A stretch of 7,685 bases of DNA from an uncultured Selenomonadaceae bacterium (GCA_905233325.1 CAJODU010000070.1:1-7685); one strand, 5' to 3'; positions 1-5,394 are shown, counted from the stretch's first letter. The notes: generated by a model not told the origin, from the letters alone. Program-made: numbers and translations.

Positions 1-280
1 CAATGCCAAGATTTCTGCGTGGTCCAATCATAGGCGGAGCGTAAACTTTTGTACGAGAGCCTGTACGTCCGATATTCACACCTTTAACGTCTGAAGATAC
101 GATGTAAGGCGCAAGTATTTGACGTCCGCGCTTACGATACTCAACCGCAACATAAGTAGAAGGAGCAACAGGCGGCTTTTTTGGAAAGAATGTATCAGAG
201 AGATAAGACGCAGGCGGTTTAATCAATTCGACAGCATCAATAAGTGTCAATGTGTCGTTTAAATTCCAGTTGATGCCCAT
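1..280 (-). CDS. Major capsid protein, lambda gpE / Phage_cap_E family (N-terminal part, runs off the window)
   Basis: This is the first 93 codons of the protein that builds the icosahedral head shell. Reverse translation begins MGINWNLNDTLTLIDAVELI, continues through a proline-rich segment (KPPVAP near residues 34-39) and reaches GRTGSRTKVYAPPMIGPRRN near residues 72-91. That last stretch, with its conserved SRxxxYxPPxI pattern, is typical of the gpE-like capsid family (about 340 residues in lambda), so roughly three quarters of the gene lies outside the window. The ATG is two bases after the decoration protein stop codon. Its ribosome binding site (AAGGGAG) lies within the last codons of that gene, which suggests translational coupling. 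The family call rests on sequence style and gene order and is quite firm; the rest of the protein cannot be judged. Confidence 0.9.
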   Translation of the reverse strand, partial: MGINWNLNDTLTLIDAVELIKPPASYLSDTFFPKKPPVAPSTYVAVEYRKRGRQILAPYIVSSDVKGVNIGRTGSRTKVYAPPMIGPRRNLGI

Positions 281-282
281 TT

Positions 283-663
283 TTACATCTCTCCCTTCAT
301 CTGAATTAAGCCGGTAAGTTCGATATTGACTTTGCGGAGTGGTTCCTCAAAGTTGTTAATGTCAACACCTTCACCGACTTTGATTTTATCACGATGGAAT
401 CTGCCGGAAGTGTAGACCATTGTCACAACTCCCGTGTCGCTCCCTGCCTCAAAATTCTCACTTGCAATGAAGAGAGTTGTATCGGTATCAGCGGCCGTCG
501 CAGGTGCCGCAATACCACCGTTTTCAGCCAAGAGCATACCGCGCTCAATTTTCGCGTCATTTGCAACTTTGACATTGCGATTCATTACCTTGATTTCAGG
601 ACCTGCAAAAAGGTCGTCGAATTCCTGTCCCATATCTACATTAAAGCAATATTTATTTGACAT
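283..663 (-). CDS. Head decoration protein, lambda gpD-like (HDPD family)
   Basis: This 126-residue protein probably binds the outside of the expanded capsid as trimers and stabilises it against the pressure of packaged DNA, as gpD does in lambda. Lambda gpD is 110 residues, so the size fits. Visible family traits are the short N-terminal strand-rich part, a TTLFIASENFEAG segment in the middle, and the C-terminal GRFHRDKIKVGEGVDINNF motif followed by an LRKVNIELTG helix. I chose the ATG at 663 (MSNKYCFNVD) over an in-frame start 11 codons upstream, because GGGGAGGG stands a few bases before it and the upstream codons lie inside the protease gene. It overlaps the protease stop by 11 bases and is followed two bases later by the capsid gene, the standard protease-decoration-capsid order of lambdoid head operons. 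Confidence 0.9.
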   Translation of the reverse strand: MSNKYCFNVDMGQEFDDLFAGPEIKVMNRNVKVANDAKIERGMLLAENGGIAAPATAADTDTTLFIASENFEAGSDTGVVTMVYTSGRFHRDKIKVGEGVDINNFEEPLRKVNIELTGLIQMKGEM

Positions 664-1195
664 CTTGCACCCTCCCCTCATTTGCAAATTTAGCAATCAG
701 ATTAGCACGTGCTTTTCTTTCCTCAAAGTTCTTTTGCTCCGGCGTCATTCTTGGATTAGTCGCTTGTACACTGTCTGCTCCGCTTGTAAGTTGATCGTGT
801 ATCACTTTGAGAGCCTCGGCAAAATTGACATTGGTTGAAGGCTGTGCAGGTGTATCTGTTTTTTCGCAGTATACCTTCATTTTGTCAACATACTTTTGAG
901 CATTTTCAACGCTGATACCGTCCTGTTTCGCAGTGTCGATATAAGCGTCAATAATCTGATTGCCGACTTTCATTGCGTCAAGTTTCAACATTCTTTCACG
1001 TTCTGCCAAAACAGCATCTTGAAGATTATTTTTAGGCATTGCGTGAATTGGGCTAGGCTCTTGAAAGTCTTTCAGCTGTTCCGGCGTCAATTCTGCTGCT
1101 GTTTCCAATGTCTTATCACCGCTATTAAGCAAAATTCTTGCCGCTTTTCCAAGTTCCTCATCGCTCATCGCGTTGAAGTCAAAATTATTTTCCAC
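653..1195 (-). other. Possible internal in-frame start for a separate scaffold protein (Nu3-like)
   Basis: Inside the protease gene, an in-frame GTG at 1195-1193 follows AAGAAGGTGA with a five-base gap. That is one mismatch from the ideal AAGGAGGTGA ribosome binding site. Starting there would give about 180 residues beginning MENNFDFNAMSDEELGKAAR, exactly the part after the ClpP domain. In lambda, Nu3 is made from an in-frame start within gene C and serves as the internal scaffold, so the geometry matches known practice. The start is inferred from sequence only. The AAG-AAG-GTG run also encodes KKV, so chance cannot be excluded. Confidence 0.45.
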
Positions 1196-1864
1196 TTTGT
1201 TCACCTTCTTTTTATTGATAAAATCAGCAAATTTATCTGGTTTTTGCAAGAATTTTTTGTTGATTTCTACTGAATTTATGAAAATTGTTCCGTTTTTGTT
1301 CTCAATATTTGCGTCAACACCGGCAACTTCATCAACGAATCCAAAATCTTTAGCCTCTTGCGCTGTCATATATGTTTCATCGTCCATCATATGTTTTAGC
1401 TTGGTTTCTGATAAAATTCCGCTTGTTTTGCTCAAATATACGTTAATTATTGTCTGTTTTACGGCTTTTAATGAATCGGCAACTTTTTTCAAGTCGCTTT
1501 CTTCAAAATACCCTATCAGACCCGTCGAAGGGTTATGGATCATCAAAAGACTGTTGTTTGGTGCGGTCACACGCCCAGCACACATTATGATTGTCGCAGC
1601 AGAGGCGGCAAGTCCATCAATGACTACATCGACGTTGCCTTTATATGCTTTTAAGAGGTTGTATATAGCGTGAGCGGCAAAAACATCACCGCCAGGACTA
1701 TTGAGGCGGACGGTTAAATCTTTATTGTTGAGCGATTTTAAATCTTCAGCAAATTGTTTAGGTGTTATTTCATCTCCATACCAACTTTCTGAAGAAATTT
1801 CACCATACAAAATTAATTCTGCTTTTTCATCTTCATTTTTGACGTTCCAAAACTTTTTAGCCAT
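653..1864 (-). CDS. ClpP-fold head maturation protease with C-terminal scaffold-like region (lambda gpC/Nu3 arrangement)
   Basis: This 403-residue protein has two parts. Residues about 15-180 are a ClpP/S49-type serine protease: RLNSPGGDVFAAHAIYN forms the oxyanion region (53-69), GLAASAAT carries the probable nucleophile Ser88, MIHNP the probable His110, and DDETYMTAQEA (161-171) supplies the acidic triad member. Such proteases digest the scaffold and often themselves during procapsid maturation. Residues about 180-403 are charged, helical and low in sequence complexity, with an AERERMLKLDAMK segment, as expected of a scaffold fused to the protease. I chose the ATG at 1864 (MAKKFWN) because AGGTGA precedes it by five bases; an ATG at 1870 and a GTG at 1873 are also possible. 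It overlaps the stop of the 222-residue gene upstream and the start of the decoration gene downstream. Confidence 0.9.
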   Translation of the reverse strand: MAKKFWNVKNEDEKAELILYGEISSESWYGDEITPKQFAEDLKSLNNKDLTVRLNSPGGDVFAAHAIYNLLKAYKGNVDVVIDGLAASAATIIMCAGRVTAPNNSLLMIHNPSTGLIGYFEESDLKKVADSLKAVKQTIINVYLSKTSGILSETKLKHMMDDETYMTAQEAKDFGFVDEVAGVDANIENKNGTIFINSVEINKKFLQKPDKFADFINKKKVNKVENNFDFNAMSDEELGKAARILLNSGDKTLETAAELTPEQLKDFQEPSPIHAMPKNNLQDAVLAERERMLKLDAMKVGNQIIDAYIDTAKQDGISVENAQKYVDKMKVYCEKTDTPAQPSTNVNFAEALKVIHDQLTSGADSVQATNPRMTPEQKNFEERKARANLIAKFANEGRVQDVK

Positions 1865-2525
1865 TATCATCACCTGCCTTTAGCTCCGGCAAATAGTAAG
1901 GTTCAAATACATTGAGACTGAAATTACTAATAACCCAATCATAACCTCTTTCGAGGTACATTTTTTTTGCCAAATTTTCTTTATTCTTAGTCCAGACTTG
2001 CTGTATCCTGCCTAGTTCGAGAAAATCATAATGCAATGCTCTTTCCTCGTTGCAATCGATACAAAATTCTCCGATTGCCTCAAGTTCTGCCTTTTCGGTA
2101 TCGGGCGAGCTACTTAATCCTGCAATCCAAGCTGTGATATATGGATTAGTCCAAACAACTGTAACGCCGGAATTGCCGTTTGACTGTGTCTCTGATCGGA
2201 ACGCTGCAACAAATACGGCATCGTCAATTTCCATTATCGCCTTGAATACTTCACCACCGAAAATATCAGTTACATTTTCATAACCGTGAGGAAAGTCTGT
2301 ACGCAATGGCGGTAATAATTCAGCGTGTTCAACTACGATAGTGCGGCTGAAAAAATCCGAAATGATACGCAAAAAAGTTTTACGGAGCAATCGTTCAAAT
2401 TCTTCATCGCGTGTAAAGTAATTGGAGAGTGCCGTCAAAAGTCCGTTGAATAAACTTGACGCACCGGAAGGCGAAATACTTTGTAAATGTGCTATTCTAG
2501 CCATTATCTGTTCTTTGCTGTACAT
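1857..2525 (-). CDS. Unknown 222-residue protein between portal and head protease
   Basis: I do not recognise the family. The N-terminus (about 1-65) is helical and amphipathic (SPSGASSLFNGLLTALSNYF, then EEFERLLRKTFLRIISDFF). The middle is strand-like with DIFGGEVFKAIMEIDDAVFVAAFR and GVTVVWTNPY. The C-terminal third contains CIDCNEER and an aromatic-rich tail ending YYLPELKAGDDNG. There is no signal peptide or clear membrane segment; the hydrophobic stretches are short. GGAGGT stands eight bases before the ATG, a strong site inside the end of the portal gene, and the gene overlaps portal by 29 bases and the protease by 8. That tight coupling says it belongs to the head module. Lambda has no gene here, so it may be an accessory head or connector protein, but this is position-based inference only. 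Confidence 0.8.
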   Translation of the reverse strand: MYSKEQIMARIAHLQSISPSGASSLFNGLLTALSNYFTRDEEFERLLRKTFLRIISDFFSRTIVVEHAELLPPLRTDFPHGYENVTDIFGGEVFKAIMEIDDAVFVAAFRSETQSNGNSGVTVVWTNPYITAWIAGLSSSPDTEKAELEAIGEFCIDCNEERALHYDFLELGRIQQVWTKNKENLAKKMYLERGYDWVISNFSLNVFEPYYLPELKAGDDNG

Positions 2526-4140
2526 CTTCTCCTACCTCCGTGTCATCGTCTTCGTCAAATTCATCATTTTCAGGCGGTGTTTCCGTTATTTCGGGTTTTA
2601 ATTCTTCCATCATCTTTTGCTCTTCGAGAAGTTTTTCAATGTTTTCGGCAAAGTCTGTGCCTGTCATCTCTGCTGCCTCTTTTTCGTGTGTCGATAATCC
2701 TAATGCTATCCTCAGCTGTGCACCTTGAACTTCTTTAACGGGGTCGATCTGCCCAATTACCGGAGCATACCACTCAGAATTAGACCACGCAGCACGAATG
2801 AGAGGATCATCGAAAAAACCCGGCGCAGATATTCTACCGCTACTAACGGCTTCGATTAGCCACATTTCATAGATAGGTTGACAAAAATCTCTGATAAAAC
2901 ATTCGCGGCTTTGCTCAAACTCTTTTTCAGCTTGTAACAATGCAGCTCTTGACGCCGAATAACTTGCCGTAAAAGTTTTCATCAATACTTCACGAGGAAT
3001 ATTTAGTGCTGCGCCTATTTGAGAGATTAATTCTTGAGTGAAAGTCCCGAAGGTTGACTGTGATTTTCCGCTGTCAATGGCTTTTACATCTACACCTTTA
3101 GGCAATGCGTTCAAAGTGCCGGGTCCCAAATTGTACTCAGTTACATCGGCAACAGGTTTATCGGCGTCGTTTACTTTATTTCCAACAACAGCATCACCCA
3201 GCATATCATCTAAGGTGCGATTGCTATCAGGCTGCACGAAAAATAATGAGAAAAAACTTTTAACTATCGCGCTTGCTAACTCTGCATTTGTATATCTTGA
3301 AGTCTGTTTAAGCGTTTCGATAACAGGTGCAAGCAACGGGACACCTCTAAATTGGTCGGGTCTGCCATCTCTGCATATTTGCAAAATGTTAGGCAATCCT
3401 GTTAATTTCCCGAAAGCTTCTACTCTTACCCATTCAGTCAACTTATCACGCCCTAATATGTCATTCGGAACGCGATTTGAAACATAGTACGCTACAATTT
3501 CGCCGTCGTCATTGATCTCAATTCCGCTAATGATACGATTGCCATTTCTTGACATTGCCTCGACGCTATAAGGCATTACACCTATAACGCTGCCGTCAAG
3601 AGGATTGCAAACACGATTAGCCTCTAAAAGTTGAATCCTAAGCGTATAAGGATTGCGAGGTGTCGGCGGTTTTCGTCTGAAGAGTGCAAAGGAATCACCG
3701 TCTGTGAGATAACTCACATAGGCAATATGCTGAAGGTCTAAAAAATTATTCCGACGGCATATATCACAATCGACAGTTGACGCCCAAAGGTTAAATTCTT
3801 CTTTTGTTCGGCGTGTCCATTCGCGAGCGGTCGCAGCGTCTATTCCAAGAATATTTATCTTTGGTCTAGGATTGACTGTCAACCCTGCGCCTACGGTGTG
3901 CGTAACAGATGTGTTGATTGCTGATGCACCAATCGGCGTGTTGATTGCCATATCAGCGGCACGATTCCGCAAGGTGTATAAATTCGCGTCAATATCAGCT
4001 TTTGCAGATAATTTGACTGGGCACCAGCTCTTTAAGATTTTGTTTGTAAGACTCGCTCCGCCTTCTGAATATCCGCTCGCGATAAATTTATTATTAATTT
4101 TTGCTGTTGGTGCTCGTGCACGTTTCTTTTTCTTACTCAT
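2497..4140 (-). CDS. Portal protein, lambda gpB family (Phage_portal_2)
   Basis: This 547-residue protein should form the dodecameric ring at the unique capsid vertex through which the terminase pumps DNA and to which the tail attaches. Family traits include a basic N-terminus (MSKKKKRARAPTAKINNKF), the NTPIGASAINTSVTHTVGAGLTVNP segment near residues 67-91, a WASTVDCDICRRNNFLDLQ block, LLEANRVCNP, HIAYVSYLTDGDSFALFRR, and the FGTFTQELISQIGAALNIPREVLMKTFTASYSASRAAL region that is highly conserved in gpB-like portals. The C-terminus is very acidic (EFDEDDDTEVGED). Lambda gpB is 533 residues, so the length is normal. I chose the ATG at 4140 because GGGAG lies about seven bases upstream and the 22 codons further upstream lie in the RNA terminator. 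A terminator and structured RNA directly precede it, unusual inside a late operon. Confidence 0.93.
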   Translation of the reverse strand: MSKKKKRARAPTAKINNKFIASGYSEGGASLTNKILKSWCPVKLSAKADIDANLYTLRNRAADMAINTPIGASAINTSVTHTVGAGLTVNPRPKINILGIDAATAREWTRRTKEEFNLWASTVDCDICRRNNFLDLQHIAYVSYLTDGDSFALFRRKPPTPRNPYTLRIQLLEANRVCNPLDGSVIGVMPYSVEAMSRNGNRIISGIEINDDGEIVAYYVSNRVPNDILGRDKLTEWVRVEAFGKLTGLPNILQICRDGRPDQFRGVPLLAPVIETLKQTSRYTNAELASAIVKSFFSLFFVQPDSNRTLDDMLGDAVVGNKVNDADKPVADVTEYNLGPGTLNALPKGVDVKAIDSGKSQSTFGTFTQELISQIGAALNIPREVLMKTFTASYSASRAALLQAEKEFEQSRECFIRDFCQPIYEMWLIEAVSSGRISAPGFFDDPLIRAAWSNSEWYAPVIGQIDPVKEVQGAQLRIALGLSTHEKEAAEMTGTDFAENIEKLLEEQKMMEELKPEITETPPENDEFDEDDDTEVGEDVQQRTDNG

Positions 4141-4153
4141 TGTTAGCTCCCAA
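4141..4153 (-). promoter_or_regulatory. Portal ribosome binding site
   Basis: Read on the minus strand, TTGGGAGCTAACA precedes the ATG at 4140. The GGGAG core, with about six bases of spacing, sets the portal start at 4140 rather than at the longer in-frame start at 4206. It lies just downstream of the U tract of the terminator at 4156-4176, so portal translation can begin cleanly only on transcripts that read through or start within this interval. Confidence 0.65.
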
Positions 4154-4155
4154 CT

Positions 4156-4176
4156 AAAAAAGACGCTTTCGCGCCT
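4156..4176 (-). terminator. Intrinsic terminator before the portal gene
   Basis: On the minus strand this reads AGGCGC-GAAA-GCGTCT followed by a run of T. It is a six-pair stem with one G-U pair, capped by a GAAA tetraloop closed by C-G, then six U in the RNA. On the plus strand the G-U becomes A-C and the loop UUUC, so the functional strand is minus. It is the natural 3' end of the structured RNA upstream. It could also limit late-operon read-through into portal unless antitermination acts. The stem is short, so efficiency is uncertain. Confidence 0.6.
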
Positions 4177-4186
4177 CGTATTTTTA

Positions 4187-4216
4187 TTGACTAAAAAGCC
4201 CGTCAAGTGCTATAAT
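4187..4216 (+). promoter_or_regulatory. Candidate plus-strand promoter, extended -10, antisense to the RNA
   Basis: TTGACT at 4187-4192 and a perfect TATAAT at 4211-4216 are separated by 18 bases, and TG stands one base before the -10 (TGC-TATAAT), making an extended -10. Transcription would start near 4223 and run antisense through the whole structured RNA into the HNH gene at 4649. That would give the endonuclease a leader of over 400 nt and allow mutual interference with the minus-strand RNA. The match is good, but the region is AT-rich and activity is unproven. Confidence 0.5.
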
Positions 4217-4262
4217 GTTACTGACCAAAGTTACATAAATGCACGTGGCGGACTTCTATTTT

Positions 4263-4291
4263 ATTTTACCGCCTACTGTGCTAATTGTCAA
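4263..4291 (-). promoter_or_regulatory. Candidate minus-strand promoter upstream of portal
   Basis: On the minus strand a perfect TTGACA (4291-4286) is followed after 17 bases by TAAAAT (4268-4263), one mismatch from TATAAT. Start would be near 4256, about 116 bases before the portal ATG and about 80 bases before the terminator stem. It could make a roughly 100-nt RNA ending at the terminator, or contribute to head-gene expression by read-through. It lies within the larger structured RNA, so it may be a chance match. Confidence 0.4.
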
Positions 4292-4322
4292 GAAAGAAGG
4301 CAAGTAAAGTCAACTACTCACG

Positions 4323-4629
4323 ACCTATAGAGGTCGGAGCTTGTCCATACCAACACCAGTCTTTACTGGGCGCGAGATTCAATCGCTAACGCTCTCTCGT
4401 AGGTCAGACATCATCGGGTGGTTGACGACACCCGTTTTGACCTAAGCTTATAACCCAAGCCCGTTATTTATTAGGTTTACCAAAGTCTATATGCGCTGAG
4501 CACTTTGACCAACGGTTCTCTCGACTTCGAGTGTCTTAGTCTGGCTCACATCTTAATTATACTAAATTACAAAATTTCAGTCAAGGAGGTGTTTTGCGGC
4601 ACTTCCTCCCCAACCTATAGAGGTCGGAG
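4323..4629. repeat. Pair of 17-base direct repeats with hairpin character, 290 bases apart
   Basis: The sequence acctatagaggtcggag occurs at 4323-4339 and again at 4613-4629. Each copy sits in a hairpin. The first reads CGACCT-ATAG-AGGTCG with a perfect six-pair stem. The second has CAACCT on the left arm, which still pairs by G-U if read on the minus strand but gives an A-C mismatch on the plus strand. The first copy is a helix of the candidate RNA; the second is in the HNH leader. They may be a shared protein-binding hairpin, a remnant of duplication, or ends of an inserted segment. Confidence 0.7.
4556..4584 (-). promoter_or_regulatory. Strong minus-strand promoter for the structured RNA
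   Basis: On the minus strand, TTGACT (4584-4579) and a perfect TATAAT (4561-4556) are 17 bases apart, with an AT-rich spacer. This is one mismatch from the vegetative sigma consensus. Transcription would begin near 4549, immediately before the 5' strand of the closing helix. On the plus strand the same bases include TATACT (4558-4563), a possible but weak -10 for the HNH gene, as no good -35 accompanies it. The -35 partly overlaps the plus-strand AAGGAGG at 4583-4589. Confidence 0.6.
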
Positions 4630-4643
4630 TATCCGTGCCGCAT
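4583..4643 (+). promoter_or_regulatory. Structured leader of the HNH gene with a displaced perfect Shine-Dalgarno site
   Basis: AAGGAGGTG at 4583-4591 is an ideal ribosome binding site, but the HNH ATG is 58 bases further on. The only start codon at proper spacing is TTG at 4594, which would give an eight-codon peptide (MRHFLPNL) ending at TAG 4618-4620. Two structures compete. GGAGGUG (4585-4591) can pair with CACUUCC (4600-4606), hiding the site. Alternatively UGCGGCAC (4595-4602) pairs perfectly with GUGCCGCA (4636-4643), enclosing the hairpin repeat at 4611-4627 and leaving the site open. This looks like a translational switch or leader-peptide control, though it could also be a by-product of DNA-level repeats. 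Confidence 0.4.
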
Positions 4644-4648
4644 TTAAG

Positions 4649-5362
4649 ATGAAAAACAAGGAAAATGTTGCTAACCTCATTGCTCAACTCAAGGCTGAAA
4701 TTGAAACACCTTACGAATTGGCAGCCATTGAAAGACTTGAAAAAGAACTGATTGAGGGTGCGCCGAAAGTTGAGGTTATTGACGAGAATCATCAAAAATT
4801 TAATGGAGTTAATTTTAAAAGACAAAAACAAGGTGGGCATTATACAAATACATTCTCTATTCAAAGAGCAGTTTGGATGTATCATTTCGGCGAAATACCG
4901 ACAGGCTGTGAAATTCACCATAGAGACTTTAATCCTAACAACAACGACATAAAAAATTTACAACTCCTAACAAAGATAGATCATCGAAAACTGCATAATA
5001 AAACCACGCTGATTAAATCTTTTGTTTGCGAAAATTGTGGACAGATTTTTGAAACGCAAAACACAGGGCAAAATCGCTTTTGTTCCCAAAAATGCTCCGC
5101 CGATTATAAAAAGAAGTTAGCTAAAGAAAACATTCAAACTTTTATTTGTAAAGAATGCGGTATTGAGTTTAAAGCTAATAAGCTCAGAAATCCTCAATTC
5201 TGTAGTCGCAAATGCAAAAATAGGAATAAAAGCCGGCATCGGGAGTACGAAGAAAGAACTTGTAAATTTTGTGGCGCTGCGTTCACTACCAGAAAAGATA
5301 CTAAAGCTCAACATTGTTCTATAAGTTGTGCAAGAAAAAATTACTTTGTAAACAAAACTTAA
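4649..5362 (+). CDS. HNH endonuclease with three C-terminal zinc knuckles, likely homing-type
   Basis: This 237-residue protein should cut DNA with a metal-dependent HNH site and bind it with tandem zinc modules. Residues 1-37 form a charged, heptad-like helix. Residues 63-116 are an HNH_3-type domain: TFSIQRAVWMYHFGEIPTG, then EIHHRDFNPNNNDIKNLQLL, with probable catalytic His91, Asn103 and His112 (His116 nearby). Three repeats follow, each with exactly CX2C-X14-CX3C spacing: Cys127/130/145/149, 167/170/185/189 and 205/208/223/227. I chose ATG 4649 because the reading frame upstream runs through structured leader. Only a distant GGAG (4626-4629) precedes it, so initiation looks weak or regulated. 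It runs against the virion genes, and its stop overlaps that of the gpW-like gene by four bases. Free-standing HNH genes commonly invade phage late regions; the target is unknown. Confidence 0.88.
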   Translation: MKNKENVANLIAQLKAEIETPYELAAIERLEKELIEGAPKVEVIDENHQKFNGVNFKRQKQGGHYTNTFSIQRAVWMYHFGEIPTGCEIHHRDFNPNNNDIKNLQLLTKIDHRKLHNKTTLIKSFVCENCGQIFETQNTGQNRFCSQKCSADYKKKLAKENIQTFICKECGIEFKANKLRNPQFCSRKCKNRNKSRHREYEERTCKFCGAAFTTRKDTKAQHCSISCARKNYFVNKT

Positions 5363-5394
5363 TCGAAAAACACCACTCGTTTTGTTTTGCCTCT
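5348..5394. repeat. Perfect 9-base inverted repeat across the convergent stop codons
   Basis: AAACAAAAC at about 5350-5358 and GTTTTGTTT about 20 bases later flank the overlapping stop codons of the HNH and gpW-like genes. The stem is almost all A-T, and GTTTTGTTTT resembles a U-rich tail on the plus strand. It might act as a weak terminator for the HNH transcript, but with so few G-C pairs I would not call it a terminator with confidence. Confidence 0.35.

Larger units (their letters stand above)
4156..4549 (-). ncRNA. Candidate structured non-coding RNA, about 390 nt, unassigned family
   Basis: No convincing protein gene occupies this stretch, yet on the minus strand it folds well. The ends pair: 4541-4534 with 4196-4189 (GACUAAGA/UUUUAGUC). 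Internal helices are 4513-4502 with 4486-4475 (11 pairs, two G-U, one mismatch); 4462-4457 with 4449-4444 (two G-U); 4444-4438 with 4406-4400 enclosing 4434-4429 with 4420-4415; 4399-4395 with 4377-4373; 4369-4365 with 4360-4356; 4339-4331 with 4326-4317 (a CGACCU-CUAU-AGGUCG hairpin with flanking CUC/GAG); and 4273-4269 with 4251-4247. Several of these have G-U pairs on minus that would be A-C mismatches on plus, which sets the strand. A good promoter lies just upstream and a terminator at the end. I know of large structured phage RNAs such as ROOL and GOLLD but cannot claim a match. The function is unknown. Confidence 0.5.

Noticed and set aside
394..838. Plus-strand open frames opposite the decoration and protease genes
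   Set aside because: They are shadows of strongly supported minus-strand genes, with no ribosome site or recognisable protein character.
3038..4330. Plus-strand open frames opposite the portal gene and over the RNA region
   Set aside because: The portal reading is clear by family motifs. The frame at 3872-4330 crosses the portal start, terminator and RNA helices and looks random in composition.
4370..4400. tRNA T-arm (ATTCAA loop)
   Set aside because: The seven-base loop is out of register with the stem, and no acceptor, D or anticodon arms are nearby.
4323..4629. CRISPR array
   Set aside because: There are only two copies, 290 bases apart, with no regular spacers and no cas genes.
4505..4648. 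48-codon N-terminal extension of the HNH protein
   Set aside because: It would translate through the RNA promoter and the leader hairpins, has no ribosome site at its start, and does not resemble HNH family N-termini.
4156..4660. Group I or group II intron
   Set aside because: I searched both strands for group I P7/S-like cores and for a group II domain V (AGC...GAAA...GUUC). Only vague resemblances appeared, and no split gene flanks the region.
4577..4921. Minus-strand open frame of 114 codons across the HNH start
   Set aside because: It is antisense to the conserved HNH domain and covers the leader hairpins; no family character or start signal.
4150..5362. IscB/OMEGA-type RNA-guided nuclease
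   Set aside because: The protein has an HNH domain and zinc knuckles but no RuvC motifs or bridge helix, and the candidate RNA is on the opposite strand.
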